Shown: positions 9,027 to 17,434 of the stretch, one piece after another | How the letters are laid out: each line of letters opens with the position of its first letter | Position numbering within the stretch: position 1 is the first letter of the stretch | Source of the DNA: Priestia endophytica DSM 13796 | GTDB lineage: Bacteria > Bacillota > Bacilli > Bacillales > Bacillaceae_H | Reading direction: 5' to 3' | NCBI RefSeq assembly: GCF_900115845.1 | Contig: NZ_FOXX01000018.1 | Span: 1-64,000 of the forward strand | Length of the DNA: 64,000 nt | Position numbers and translations under genes: made by a program | Notes under the pieces: generated by a model | What the model was told of the DNA's origin: nothing | The model's database searches: none | What the model saw: the letters and a program-made list of their open reading frames with translations, nothing else

Positions 9027-9130
9027 TACGTAAAAGTATAACTAAAGAGAAAATAAAAAGCTTAAAACCTTTGTCTTACAATGGTTTTAAGCTTTTTTAC
9101 TTCTGATAATCGGTGTTATGTTAACTATAA
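9027..9130. repeat. Dispersed hairpin repeat, copy a (terminator-like)
   Basis: This is one copy of a repeat found about a dozen times in the window. The left end has ACGTAAAAGTATAACTAAAG. The central hairpin (9056-9098) pairs AAAAGCTTAAAACC with GGTTTTAAGCTTTT. The right flank has ACTTCTGATAATCGGTGTTA and TTAACTA. It lies between the convergent small ORF (ends 8980) and the MarR gene (ends 9240), so it would terminate both. Confidence 0.75.
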
Positions 9131-9239
9131 GGAGACGTATTATACAAAAGTAGCTGGAATTATATCATGGGTGGAATTGGAATAATTCCATCCATGCCAT
9201 AATTAAATTGAAAAAGGAAGGGGAATTAATCCCCCTCCT

Positions 9240-9653
9240 CTATTCCAACAATGCCACTATATTTGATATATCTTTTGGTAGTAAGAATTTATTTAATGCT
9301 TCATTTATAGTCTTTATCATGGATTCTAATAAATCATTTCCCATTGCTGATAATACTATATATGCACTTCTTTTATCCTCTGGATAAGTTACTCGTGAGA
9401 CGAGTTCGCCATCTTCATAATTTTCCAATCTCGAAACCATTCTCGACACTGCACTTAAACTTAAATCCATCCTAGAATGAAGTTCTTGCAAACGAAGTTT
9501 TTTTTCATCAGCGTCCGAGAGAAAATAGAGCAAAGAAAATTCTTTTATATCCAACTCATAATGTTTTTTCAAAATATGATCAATTGCGTTTGAAATTCGG
9601 TTGTGGTACTTAGAAAAATTGAACCATGTTTCAATTAATTCCTCGTTTTTCAT
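9240..9653 (-). CDS. MarR-family transcriptional regulator
   Basis: This is a 137-residue winged-helix regulator of the MarR family, cytoplasmic and presumably dimeric. The recognition region SRMDLSLSAVSRMVSRLENYEDGELVSR and the wing (VTYPEDKRSAYIVLSAMG) are clear. It is divergent from the DoxX/VOC operon and close to a perfect 16-bp palindrome at 9766. A related site lies in front of namA at 12234. By analogy with MhqR-type MarR repressors of Bacillus quinone-response genes, I infer it represses this cluster. No cysteine is present in the visible sequence, so a direct thiol switch is unlikely. Confidence 0.88.
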   Translation of the reverse strand: MKNEELIETWFNFSKYHNRISNAIDHILKKHYELDIKEFSLLYFLSDADEKKLRLQELHSRMDLSLSAVSRMVSRLENYEDGELVSRVTYPEDKRSAYIVLSAMGNDLLESMIKTINEALNKFLLPKDISNIVALLE

Positions 9654-9765
9654 AGTGCGCTCCTAACGATAATTATCTTACTATTAGAATACAACAATGA
9701 ATTTAAGGCTGCAAATATAAAATAGGTTTACTCAACTTAAAAAAGGATAATATATAATTATAAAT

Positions 9766-9781
9766 TTGCTTGCGCAAGCAA
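9766..9781. promoter_or_regulatory. Palindromic operator TTGCTTGCGCAAGCAA
   Basis: This is a perfect 16-bp palindrome at the 5' side of the OYE-remnant/DoxX/VOC unit, divergent from the MarR gene. A 14 of 16 match (TTGCTTGCGCACACAA) lies at 12234-12249 in front of namA. Shared position and sequence make it the likely MarR operator. Confidence 0.75.
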
Positions 9782-9787
9782 TTTATA

Positions 9788-10040
9788 ATGAGGTGTAAAA
9801 ATGGAAATAAAAACTACAATAAGTTGTTTAAACCTTTTACTCTTCTAAATGGAACGTCAGTCAATAATAGAATTGGAATGGTTCTTATGACAATACAATC
9901 GTCCTTAAAAAATAGAATGGTAACTTTAAAGGAACATAATGGGGCATCTAGGGAATGACATGCCTCTTATTAGCGTAGGGAAAATTAAAACTCCTAATGA
10001 AACTATTAAAACATGGAATACTGGCGTTTCATTAATATAG
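9788..10040 (+). pseudogene. Collapsed old-yellow-enzyme (NADH:flavin oxidoreductase) pseudogene
   Basis: The N-terminal remnant (YNKLFKPFTLLNGTSVNNRIG followed by MTIQSS) matches the start of NADH:flavin oxidoreductases of the YqiG type, which normally are about 370 residues. After about 45 codons the sequence jumps, at about 9945-9958, to a typical C-terminal piece (MPLISVGKIKTPNETIKTWN, then TGVSLI and a stop at 10038-10040). Roughly 300 internal codons are missing. The natural ATG at 9801, which has a GAGGTG ribosome binding site, is out of frame with the homology, so there is a small indel as well. It lies first in the operon, directly behind the palindromic operator. Confidence 0.8.
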
Positions 10041-10059
10041 ACAAAAAAGAGGTGGGATA

Positions 10060-10455
10060 TTGAGTACAGCAATCTTGTTAGTTCGTATTCTATTAGGATT
10101 AACTTTCATTGGACATGGATTACAAAAAAACACAGGTTGGTTTGGAGGCAATGGATGGAATAAGACTGTAGAGAGTTTTGCCAATATGAAATTAAAACCA
10201 CCAAAGCTAATGGCTTTTTTTGCAGCATCTTCTGAAATTGTAGGGGGATTGTTGCTAACCGTTGGTCTTTTTACACCTCTTGCTTCTCTTTTTATTATAG
10301 TTACCATGGTAGCAGCTGTAATTACGGTAACAGGAAGAAATGGATATTGGATTAACAATAATGGTGCCGAATATAACATCCTTATAATTACCGTATCAAT
10401 CGCCATCATTATTATTGGACCAGGAATATATTCTTTAGATCATTTATTGTTTTAA
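10060..10455 (+). CDS. DoxX family membrane protein
   Basis: This is a 131-residue integral membrane protein with four predicted helices. The N-terminus LLVRILLGLTFIGHGLQK and the following GWFGGNGW are typical of DoxX proteins such as CatD/MhqP of Bacillus, which belong to quinone and electrophile-resistance operons. The start is TTG at 10060, set by GAGGTGGG. It lies 33 bp before the VOC gene. The exact biochemical role of DoxX proteins remains unclear, with links to redox and thiol stress. Confidence 0.88.
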   Translation: MSTAILLVRILLGLTFIGHGLQKNTGWFGGNGWNKTVESFANMKLKPPKLMAFFAASSEIVGGLLLTVGLFTPLASLFIIVTMVAAVITVTGRNGYWINNNGAEYNILIITVSIAIIIIGPGIYSLDHLLF

Positions 10456-10488
10456 ATTTTTAAGTATTAGAAAGGTAGAGTGATTATT

Positions 10489-11049
10489 ATGAGTAACATC
10501 ATTAGAGGCATTGATCATATTGGCGTAACCGTTCCAGACATGGAAGAAGCAACTGAATTCTTTAGAAAAGCATTCGACGCTAAAGTAGTTTATGACTCAA
10601 AGAGGCCCGAAGAGGGAGCAATGGGCGGGGAAGAAATTGAAAAGATTCTCGGTTTAAAAAAGGGATCAGAAGTAGTTCACATGAGATTAGTATCTATAGG
10701 AGAAAGTATTAGTATTGAACTATTCAAATACCAAGGTATAAATCAAAGAAGACCGGCTAATCCAGATGATTTGGGTGTTCAACATTTTGCTGTATATGTG
10801 GATAATATGGAGGAAGCTGTAAAAAAATTTGACCAAGCTGGTGGCTATTTATTTACTAAACCTACAAAAATCCTAAATGAAATAGAAGGAAATGATGAGA
10901 CGAATCAATTTGTCTATGCATCAACTCCATGGGGATTGGTAATAGAGCTAATAACTTATCCACACGGAATAGACTATCCGAATAATAGTAAAGCTAAAAG
11001 GTTTACTCCTCCAAAGAGAAAAAACTGTAATATAGAACAAACCCGATAA
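10489..11049 (+). CDS. VOC-fold glyoxalase/dioxygenase family protein
   Basis: This is a cytoplasmic vicinal-oxygen-chelate protein of about 186 residues. The first beta-alpha-beta module starts IRGIDHIGVTVPDMEEAT and the second module includes GVQHFAVYVDNMEEAVKKFD. His in IDHIG, His in VQHFA and Glu in VIELITY fit the metal-ligand positions of the family. I take the ATG at 10489 as start; a GTG at 10480 is possible. It follows DoxX, as in the mhq and cat operons, where such proteins open or remove quinone or catechol adducts. Substrate unknown. Confidence 0.85.
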   Translation: MSNIIRGIDHIGVTVPDMEEATEFFRKAFDAKVVYDSKRPEEGAMGGEEIEKILGLKKGSEVVHMRLVSIGESISIELFKYQGINQRRPANPDDLGVQHFAVYVDNMEEAVKKFDQAGGYLFTKPTKILNEIEGNDETNQFVYASTPWGLVIELITYPHGIDYPNNSKAKRFTPPKRKNCNIEQTR

Positions 11050-11050
11050 A

Positions 11051-11087
11051 AAAACAACCCATCCTATTAGAATGGGTTGTTTTTTTA
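11051..11087. terminator. Terminator between convergent VOC gene and namA
   Basis: AAACAACCCAT pairs with ATGGGTTGTTT, with A- and T-runs outside the stem. It can terminate in both directions between the VOC gene and namA. Confidence 0.9.
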
Positions 11088-11124
11088 TGTTCACCCAGAG
11101 AAAAATAGATACATTAAAATAAAA

Positions 11125-12171
11125 CTAGCGTATACCTCTGCTATATTGTACTGGCGGCGTAACTTTCTTTGAAATAGCTTTTATAGCATGTAATCCCCAG
11201 TAAGGATCATTTAACATACCCCTAGCAATTGCAACTAAATCTGCATCTCCATTTGCTAATGTTGCTTCTGCAACTTGTGGGTCACTCAATTTACCCACTG
11301 CTATAACTGGTGTTTGCAAAGCTTCCTTAAATGCACGGGCAAAAGGAACTTGATATGCAGGATGATTTGCTGGCTTTCTCTTTCCTGGAAGACCTTCTCC
11401 TCCACTTGATACATGAAACACGTCTACTCCTGCATTTTTGAACCGTTTAGCCATTTTTATAGCATGTTCAATATCATAACCGCCATCAATATATTCGATA
11501 GCTGATATTCTCATGATAAGTGGCATATCTGCTGGCATTACACTTTTGACTGCCTTTATAACTTCTTCCCCAAAGAGTGCTACATCTTCTCCATACTCAT
11601 CTGTACGATTATTGATGCTTGGTGACATAAATTGATGCAACAAATAACCATGAGCACCATGCAATTCGATTGTATCGAAACCTGCTTTTATTGCTCTCTC
11701 AGCAGATTGTTTAAATTGCTGAACAGTTTCTTTCACTTCTTGGTTTGTTAAAGCTCTTGGAGGTTTAAGTTCACCATTCTTTGTTTCCTCTGGTAATACT
11801 TCTACAGGTATATCAGAAGCCCCTACAGGTTGATCGGCATCTTCTGCTTTTCTTCCTGCATGAGCTATTTGAATTCCAACCTTGGTGTCATACTTTTTTA
11901 TTTCATTAACAAGTCGTTGGTAATGTGGTACATGGTCATCTGACCAAAGACCAAGATCACCATTCGTAATACGCCCCTCAGGGGTAACACTAGTCATTTC
12001 CATAATAATTAGACCTGTTCCTCCGATTGCTCTTGAGACATAGTGAACAAAGTGCCAATCGTTAGGAATACCGTCTTCTTTCTCGACCGAGTATTGGCAC
12101 ATTGGAGCCATGACGATTCTATTCATTAGTTCAAGATTTTTAATTTTGTAGGGTGTAGAAATTGTTGCCAA
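11125..12171 (-). CDS. namA: NADPH dehydrogenase, old yellow enzyme NamA/YqjM type
   Basis: This is a cytoplasmic FMN-dependent ene-reductase of 348 residues that reduces activated alkenes and nitro compounds with NADPH. It has NRIVMAPMCQYS (cysteine redox switch as in YqjM), GIQIAHAGRKAE, TIELHGAHGYLLHQFMSP with the paired histidines for substrate binding, NNRTDEYG, and the C-terminal QYSRGIR like the YqjM arginine finger. A few residues are missing after RTDEYG compared with YqjM. The start is TTG at 12171 behind AAGGAGTGA. A palindrome related to the one at 9766 lies in its promoter, so it is probably in the MarR regulon. Confidence 0.92.
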   Translation of the reverse strand: MATISTPYKIKNLELMNRIVMAPMCQYSVEKEDGIPNDWHFVHYVSRAIGGTGLIIMEMTSVTPEGRITNGDLGLWSDDHVPHYQRLVNEIKKYDTKVGIQIAHAGRKAEDADQPVGASDIPVEVLPEETKNGELKPPRALTNQEVKETVQQFKQSAERAIKAGFDTIELHGAHGYLLHQFMSPSINNRTDEYGEDVALFGEEVIKAVKSVMPADMPLIMRISAIEYIDGGYDIEHAIKMAKRFKNAGVDVFHVSSGGEGLPGKRKPANHPAYQVPFARAFKEALQTPVIAVGKLSDPQVAEATLANGDADLVAIARGMLNDPYWGLHAIKAISKKVTPPVQYSRGIR

Positions 12172-12233
12172 TGATATTCACTCCTTATACATTATTTATT
12201 TACTTGCACGTATATCCTTATGCACGGATTTAT

Positions 12234-12283
12234 TTGCTTGCGCACACAAATAAATTTATAATATTTATCTCTACAAGTCAACT
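12234..12283 (-). promoter_or_regulatory. namA promoter with second MarR-type operator
   Basis: On the minus strand a TTGACT -35 (12276-12281) is followed at 15-17 bp by TATAAATT. Just downstream lies the operator-like TTGCTTGCGCACACAA at 12234-12249, which shares 14 of 16 positions with the palindrome at 9766. Binding here would block the transcription start. Confidence 0.6.
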
Positions 12284-12288
12284 TTTGT

Positions 12289-12447
12289 ATCTCAGTGGGG
12301 AAATGCTTATAAAATTGGATGGTATTATTTAAGTGAAAACGAGGCTAAAGATTACTAAACTGAGGCACAGCTCAATCTAATTCAAAATGCAGGTCCATTT
12401 GTTATGGAAGACGATCCTAAAACAATAATATGCCGGATTAATGAAGG
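12289..12447 (+). pseudogene. Unidentified gene remnant
   Basis: One frame reads QWGNAYKIGWYYLSENEAKD, then after an in-frame TAA continues TEAQLNLIQNAGPFVMEDDP and KTIICRINEG before a further stop. The composition is protein-like, but there is no start, no ribosome binding site and I do not recognise the family. It is probably the end of a lost gene. The rest of the interval up to 12694 contains a palindrome at 12531-12556 made of two facing repeat tips. Confidence 0.35.
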
Positions 12448-12694
12448 ATAGTAAAGCACATACTTAATTTACTTTATCTATATCGCAAACAAAATGATAT
12501 AAATTGCTTGACCTTTCAATAGATGATGACGTCTGTAAAAGTCAACTTTTACGGACTGATTATGTTGGTTAGATGAAAGAAGCTACTGTTAAGAAGACAA
12601 CGTTTTATAAAATGGGTGAAGGAATATGAAAGTACTGTAAATAAGGATAATATATAATAGGAAGAAACTACATCTATCAGAGAGGAGATTATTA

Positions 12695-13228
12695 ATGGAT
12701 ACAACTATTAATGAATTAAGAGAAAATATAAAATTTCAATTCAGCATATCAAAACAGCTCCTTGAATATCACCTTACTTCCCTCGGTTCAGAAGAGTATT
12801 TATGGCGCCCCTATAAAAATGGACTCCATATTCATAATCAAAATGGGATCTGGTACGCTGACTGGCCGGAATCTGAAGATTATGATATAGGTACAGCAAG
12901 TATAGCCTGGACTATGTGGCATATCAGTTATTGGTGGGAAATGGTTTTCGACTATGCTTTTGGAAAAGGTACACTTCAACGACAAGATATAGTCTGTTAT
13001 GGAGATGTTGAATCTACAAAAGAAAAGCTAGTATCATTAATTACTAAATGGGAAAAAGTTCTGACAGATTTACCAGATAACGATTTTTTATCTACAAAAT
13101 ACTCGAAATGGCCATTAGCTGACGTAGAATTTCATAAAATGGCTTCCTGGTTGAATCTTGAACTTATGAAAAATGCTTCTGAAATTGGATATTGTCGTTT
13201 TCATTTTGCTTCAGAACAAAAAAAATAA
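12695..13228 (+). CDS. DinB-family protein
   Basis: This is a 177-residue cytoplasmic protein of the DinB/YfiT-like four-helix fold, often a metal-dependent thiol transferase or of unknown function. Supporting features are the LLEYHLTSLGSEEYLWRPY opening, the TASIAWTMWHISYWWEM segment with the conserved His of the second helix, and the LADVEFHKMASWLNLELMKN helix. AGAGGAGATT precedes the ATG. It is monocistronic with a hairpin at 13254. Confidence 0.8.
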   Translation: MDTTINELRENIKFQFSISKQLLEYHLTSLGSEEYLWRPYKNGLHIHNQNGIWYADWPESEDYDIGTASIAWTMWHISYWWEMVFDYAFGKGTLQRQDIVCYGDVESTKEKLVSLITKWEKVLTDLPDNDFLSTKYSKWPLADVEFHKMASWLNLELMKNASEIGYCRFHFASEQKK

Positions 13229-13253
13229 TATCTATTATTTAACCCACAATTAG

Positions 13254-13280
13254 GCACTCTCTAAAAAAGAGAGTGCTCTT
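13254..13280 (+). terminator. Terminator of the DinB gene
   Basis: GCACTCTCT and AGAGAGTGC pair across a 5-nt A-rich loop. The following T content is modest (CTCTTAT), so efficiency may be lower than for other terminators here. Confidence 0.65.
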
Positions 13281-13408
13281 ATCCATCATTTCTTCCTCGA
13301 TTAAACAGCTCCAATAGTTAAATGAAATCCACAATTATCTAAGAAAAGAAAGCATAGCGATTTTATTTTAAATCTACGTTTAGTTCACATAACACGGATT
13401 AGGGGAAG

Positions 13409-13833
13409 TTACTCGATTACTTTTGGCGGATATTGGTCAGATAATTGTCTTGGTAACTCTCTTTCCCACTCATCATCATCGCGCCAATCGTAAGTTTCCC
13501 CCTTGTTAACATTTAAAGTTTGATTTCCGATCTTAATCGTATCATTATCTATCCAGACTATATACGGATCTGCATCAGGGTAATTCCAATATATATTTCT
13601 TTTTCTGTTTGTTTGAACATTAATTAATTCTCCCCTAGCCGTATCCAAACTTAATGAACCGCCATAATGAAAATAAGTTTTTACACATATTCGCCATTAG
13701 GGGATTCTATTTTTCGGATTAATTCCCCTTTGGGGACGCCCTGTAGACTAAAAAATTTATAATATATACAGCCTGTTAAACTACTCATTAGAATAAGGAA
13801 TATAACCCCTACCTTTAGTAACCTCTTTTTCAA
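13409..13833 (-). pseudogene. DUF5412-like lipoprotein gene, frameshifted
   Basis: The N-terminal part starts at a TTG at 13833 behind TAGGAGGG. It has a lipoprotein signal (KKRLLKVGVIFLILMSSLTG then Cys) and runs to PNGEYV, where a stop ends it at 13681. The homology continues in another frame (KTYFHYGGSLSLDTARGELI, then RKRNIYWNYPDADPYIVWID) to 13409. Restoring one base at the GTGTAAAAACT stretch joins both parts into a protein of about 140 residues resembling DUF5412 proteins. A single-base deletion has therefore broken it, unless it is a sequencing error. Confidence 0.7.
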
Positions 13834-13896
13834 AATAAACCCTCCTATATTATTACATTTTAATATAAAAAGGTTATGCATGGGTTATACAATTCT

Positions 13897-13962
13897 GGTT
13901 TACATAAAACATATTATTATCAGTAGCATGTTAAAAAGCCCTTTTATTAAGGGCTTTTTCAT
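13897..13962. repeat. Dispersed repeat flank with terminator hairpin, copy m
   Basis: GGTTTACATAAAACATATTA matches one flank of the dispersed hairpin repeat, and the hairpin at 13933-13959 (AAAAAGCCCTT with AAGGGCTTTTT) is a strong bidirectional terminator. It lies upstream of the lipoprotein pseudogene and 3' of the DUF3231 gene. Confidence 0.65.
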
Positions 13963-13994
13963 TTCATCAAGTAGCATCTTTTTTATTAAGTAAG

Positions 13995-14996
13995 TTACAT
14001 TTCTTTTAAGGATTTTCTATCTGGTGCCTGGGGTGGCTGTTCTAGCCATTGTCGATTCACCATAATATTGAACCCTTTTTCAGCATATGCTAATATTTCT
14101 CCGATTAATTTACTATAATAAGTAGCTAAATCCAACCTCATGGATAAAGACAAAGCATGGCCAATAAGTGTAACATCAATAGAATTTAAAAAATGGAAAA
14201 GTGCAACAATAAGCTTATCAGAAAAAGGGGAGACGGTTGAATTTGTCACCTCCATACTAACAGGGACAGTACCAAGAAGATCCTCTTTTTTTAGAAGGTC
14301 ATTAAAAAAATTAATCTGCTTCTCTGATAAATTCATCCCATTTTTTATATAATTTTTAATTTCTTTATCCTTCACTACTTGTAATAAGCCCATACAGAGT
14401 AGAACTGCAAAATAGTTACGCTCAATGTTAAAGAATATTTCAGTAAGCTCGACAGCATTTAAAGGTCTTTTTTTCCCTACGGCTGCTACGATATAAGATT
14501 GCTTTTTTACATATTCGACCTTCTCAGGATAGGTAATCATAGGAGGTCTATCGTAAATACCTTTAGATAACATTAAATTAGTGGACTCTGCATAGAGCTC
14601 CGTAGTTTGATTCAAAGCGTGTGTAAAAAAATCAAGAACATCTGCTCGAGCAACAGTAGAGGTAGCAAATCCTAAGTTAACCATTCCCATACGGTTCATC
14701 GAATAGACAAAACTCAGAGCAAAGAGATCATAGAAAAGGGGAGGAGCTGATAAATTAATATCTTTATGTGTAAATCCATCAGGTAAAGGAATATTTTCTT
14801 TTGAAAAAATATCCTCAATTTGGTTTATATGGGTTTGAGAGAGATGTAAAGACTTTTGTAAAATAGGCTTTATTTCGTTATCTTGAAGGTGATGAAGAAA
14901 ATATTTTAACAAACAAATTGACATTGTTTCTTGTATATAAACTCCCCATAAACCACCAATCTCGGGGCTTGATAACCTTATATTTCGTTTAACCAT
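13995..14996 (-). CDS. DUF3231 family protein
   Basis: This is a 333-residue protein with two similar halves, the layout of DUF3231 proteins common in Bacillus. The first half begins LSSPEIGGLWGVYIQETMS and contains a helix-rich ferritin-like block. The second half repeats the pattern from NAVELTEIFFNIERNYFAVL. No signal peptide is seen. The ATG at 14996 follows TTAGGAGGCA. Function is unknown; some members are reported in spores. It is monocistronic. Confidence 0.82.
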   Translation of the reverse strand: MVKRNIRLSSPEIGGLWGVYIQETMSICLLKYFLHHLQDNEIKPILQKSLHLSQTHINQIEDIFSKENIPLPDGFTHKDINLSAPPLFYDLFALSFVYSMNRMGMVNLGFATSTVARADVLDFFTHALNQTTELYAESTNLMLSKGIYDRPPMITYPEKVEYVKKQSYIVAAVGKKRPLNAVELTEIFFNIERNYFAVLLCMGLLQVVKDKEIKNYIKNGMNLSEKQINFFNDLLKKEDLLGTVPVSMEVTNSTVSPFSDKLIVALFHFLNSIDVTLIGHALSLSMRLDLATYYSKLIGEILAYAEKGFNIMVNRQWLEQPPQAPDRKSLKEM

Positions 14997-15338
14997 TAAT
15001 GCCTCCTAATTACATGTATTTATCTTGAGTATTTCATTTATTTTCCCCATTTATTCTTTTTTCACTTCTAAAAGAATAGAGACCTTGTTCAATTCTAGTT
15101 CACTTAATGTTGATTATCGACAATTATTATCCCCTTGCAAAACATAAAAGACCGCCTTATATACTTAGAAATGAAGGTGGTCTTTTTGTTGTTAAATGTG
15201 TAATTCTAGTTTTTTATTTTCCGTAAAAATTTTCACTGTAGGTTTTATGTCATTTGGTCATCAGGACTCCATGTAGTTAATTGGTTATGCTTTTTTAACA
15301 ATATATGGTACATTAGATTAAAAAGGAAAATTAATTTT
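14997..15338. other. Intergenic region with an orphan terminator
   Basis: This region between divergent genes holds a repeat-flank fragment (TTAATGTTGATTATCGACAA near 15107) and a terminator-like hairpin at 15146-15187 (AAAAGACCGCCTT and AAGGTGGTCTTTTT). No gene remains upstream of the terminator on the plus strand, which suggests a lost gene. Confidence 0.45.
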
Positions 15339-15815
15339 ATGATAGGACTTATTATTGCCATTATTCTTTTTAATTTTATTGCCTTTAAAACAAATAAAAG
15401 GTTAACAGCAAATCAAATTGTTCATCTTTGGTTGTTTACAATCGCTTTTCAAAGTAATTTTGACGTGTATATAGATTTAAAATATCATGGATACTGGTAT
15501 TTTACAGACGGTGCAGATTGGACAGGAATTCTTGTTCATACTGTGTTAATCCCGCCTGTTAATATGATGTTCCTTAATTGGTATCCCTTTAAAAGGAATT
15601 ATATTAGGCAAGTTCGGTATTTTATTTTTTGGTTGATAGCCATTTTGCTTTATGAAATGTTGACATTATTACCTGAGCCTTGGGGTTATTTCTATTATGG
15701 TTGGTGGAATTTATGGCACTCAGCTATTCTCAATCCTGTCCTTTTACTTATCTTACTAGGCTATTATAAGGCAGTATGTAAGCTAGAGGACAGGCTTTTA
15801 GCAAGAAAGAAATAA
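15339..15815 (+). CDS. CBO0543-family membrane protein
   Basis: This is a 158-residue integral membrane protein with four to five predicted helices. The DVYIDLKYHGYWYF and GVDW-like (GADWTGILVHTVLIPPVNMM) segments match the CBO0543 family of Bacilli and Clostridia, for which no function is known. A relative lies at 60065-60517. No clear ribosome binding site is visible (AAAAAGGAAAATTAATTTT precedes ATG). It is followed by a terminator. Confidence 0.78.
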   Translation: MIGLIIAIILFNFIAFKTNKRLTANQIVHLWLFTIAFQSNFDVYIDLKYHGYWYFTDGADWTGILVHTVLIPPVNMMFLNWYPFKRNYIRQVRYFIFWLIAILLYEMLTLLPEPWGYFYYGWWNLWHSAILNPVLLLILLGYYKAVCKLEDRLLARKK

Positions 15816-15828
15816 AAATAAAAAGCGA

Positions 15829-15860
15829 CCTCGGCGTTGGCAAGCGAAGTCGCTTTTTTA
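15829..15860 (+). terminator. Terminator of the CBO0543 gene
   Basis: AAAAAGCGAC pairs with GTCGCTTTTT directly after the stop codon, with A-run before and T-run after the stem. Confidence 0.85.
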
Positions 15861-15995
15861 GGGATACTCATTAGTTTCATTCCACCTTATTCTAGCAGGA
15901 TTATACAATTTTGCACTCTGACATTTTAGTGTAAAGGAATGAATTTAATGATGAATTCAAATAAAAATAAAATCCAAGGTTAATATAGAAGAATT

Positions 15996-16100
15996 ATGAA
16001 AGAAAAAGAGACAAAAGAAAATCAAAAACCTTATCAAATAACCACACTATTGGTTATATCAATACTTGTTATTTTTATCGTGTTGGGATCCATACATTAA
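15996..16100 (+). CDS. Small single-pass membrane protein (34 aa)
   Basis: The ORF reads MKEKETKENQKPYQITTLLV and then a hydrophobic ISILVIFIVLGSIH. A charged N-terminal tail followed by one membrane helix is a common small Bacillus protein layout. The ribosome binding site is weak (AGAAGAA), so confidence is limited. It lies 5' of the repeat interrupted by the IS element. Confidence 0.42.
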   Translation: MKEKETKENQKPYQITTLLVISILVIFIVLGSIH

Positions 16101-16128
16101 GGAATGAAGTGTATATTCTATACGTTTT

Positions 16129-16178
16129 TAGTTTACATAAAACATGTTCGAGGAAGTAATAAAAGCGCAAACCTGCTC
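16129..16178. repeat. Dispersed hairpin repeat, copy b, left half
   Basis: TAGTTTACATAAAACATGTT plus CGAGGAAGTAATAAAAGCGC and AAACC form the left flank and left stem arm of the repeat. The right arm (GGGTTTGCGCT) and right flank are found at 17476-17520, on the other side of the IS3 element. The IS therefore inserted in the hairpin loop. Confidence 0.8.
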
Positions 16179-16250
16179 TGATATGATCCCCTTATAGTAG
16201 ACAGAAAAAAGAGAGCCCTTTATTCTATCTACTACGGAGGGGGGGTTTTT

Positions 16251-16544
16251 ATGGGTAAAACTAATAGAACGTATGACCTAAAAACGAAGAGAAAAGCAGT
16301 AGACTTATATCTGAAAGAAGAAATGGGGTATAAAACGATTGCGAAGGAGTTAGAAATTGATGTTGCCATCATCTATCGATGGGTGAAGCACTTTCAAGCT
16401 GAGGGACTAAAAGGGCTCGAAGAAAAACGTGGAAAAGCAAAAGGGGTTGGTAAGGGAAGACCCACTACTCAACCTGAAACAACAGAGACCAAACTGAAAC
16501 GATTGGAAGCAGAAAATGCACTCTTAAAAAAGTTCTTAGGATAA
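16251..16544 (+). CDS. IS3-family transposase OrfA
   Basis: This 97-residue DNA-binding subunit has an N-terminal HTH (YDLKTKRKAVDLYLKEEMGY, then AKELEIDVAIIYRWVKHF) and a C-terminal leucine zipper (ETKLKRLEAENALLKKFL) that mediates dimerisation and contact with OrfB. GGAGGGGG precedes the ATG. The stop codon overlaps the start of orfB (TAAATG). Confidence 0.9.
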   Translation: MGKTNRTYDLKTKRKAVDLYLKEEMGYKTIAKELEIDVAIIYRWVKHFQAEGLKGLEEKRGKAKGVGKGRPTTQPETTETKLKRLEAENALLKKFLG

Positions 16545-17434
16545 ATGAAAGGAGGAATGGAAGAACGACCAGCATGGGAGAAATATAAGGGAATTCAAGA
16601 GCTCGCACATCAATATCCTGTTCAACTCTTGTGTGACCTAGCCTGTGTCTCTCGGAGTGGGTATTATAAATGGATCAAACGACAAACAAGCTCTTCTCCC
16701 AAACAGTTAGAGATCAAAATATCCAGGAAAAGATCAGAGAATGTCATACAAGAATGAAGGGGATTTATGGGTATCGAAGGGTCTTAATCTGGCTAAGGCG
16801 TGTGTACAGCTTACATATAAATCATAAACGTGTACAGCGTCTCATGCGTGAAATGGGGATTCGTGCAGTTATTCGGAGAAAGCGTCCTTATTATGGTCAA
16901 AAGGAGAAGTATGTCGTTTCACAAAATCATTTGAACAGACAGTTCAAAGCGTCACAGCCAAATGAAAAATGGGTAACGGATATCACGTATCTTCTATTTC
17001 AAGGAAGAAAGTTATACCTCTCTGTCATTAAGGACTTATACAACCACGAGGTTGTGGCTTATCAGATGAGTCACAGAAATGATCTGCAGCTTGTCATGGA
17101 TACTCTTAAGAAAGCTCGCAAGAACCGGAATGTACAAGGCGTTCTTCTACACAGTGATCAAGGATTTCAGTACACATCCCATCCATATAACAATGCCCTT
17201 AAAAAATACAAGATGAAAGCCAGTATGTCTCGAAAAGGAAACGGTTGGGATAATGCAAGTATGGAAAACTTCTTTAGCCATTTTAAATCAGAGTGTTTCC
17301 GTCTTCGTTCCTTCCATACAACAGATGAGGTAAAGATCGCTGTAGCGAAATACATTCATTTTTACAATCACGAACGCTTTCAGAAGAAATTAAATAACCT
17401 GAGTCCATATGAATATAGAACTCAGGTCGCTTAG
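16545..17434 (+). pseudogene. IS3-family transposase OrfB, frameshifted
   Basis: This is the catalytic rve-type integrase subunit. The first part (ELAHQYPVQLLCDLACVSRS, GYYKWIKRQ) is read from 16545. The remainder, from about 16700 (RDQNIQEKIRECHTRMKGIY), lies in the next frame and is open from 16670 to 17434. The DDE residues are visible in WVTDITYL, LLHSDQGFQYTS and GWDNASMENFFSHFKSE. A one-base indel near the CCCAAACAGTTAGAGATC stretch separates HTH-like N-terminus from the catalytic core. Unless this is a sequencing error, the element cannot make a full OrfAB transposase. Confidence 0.82.
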
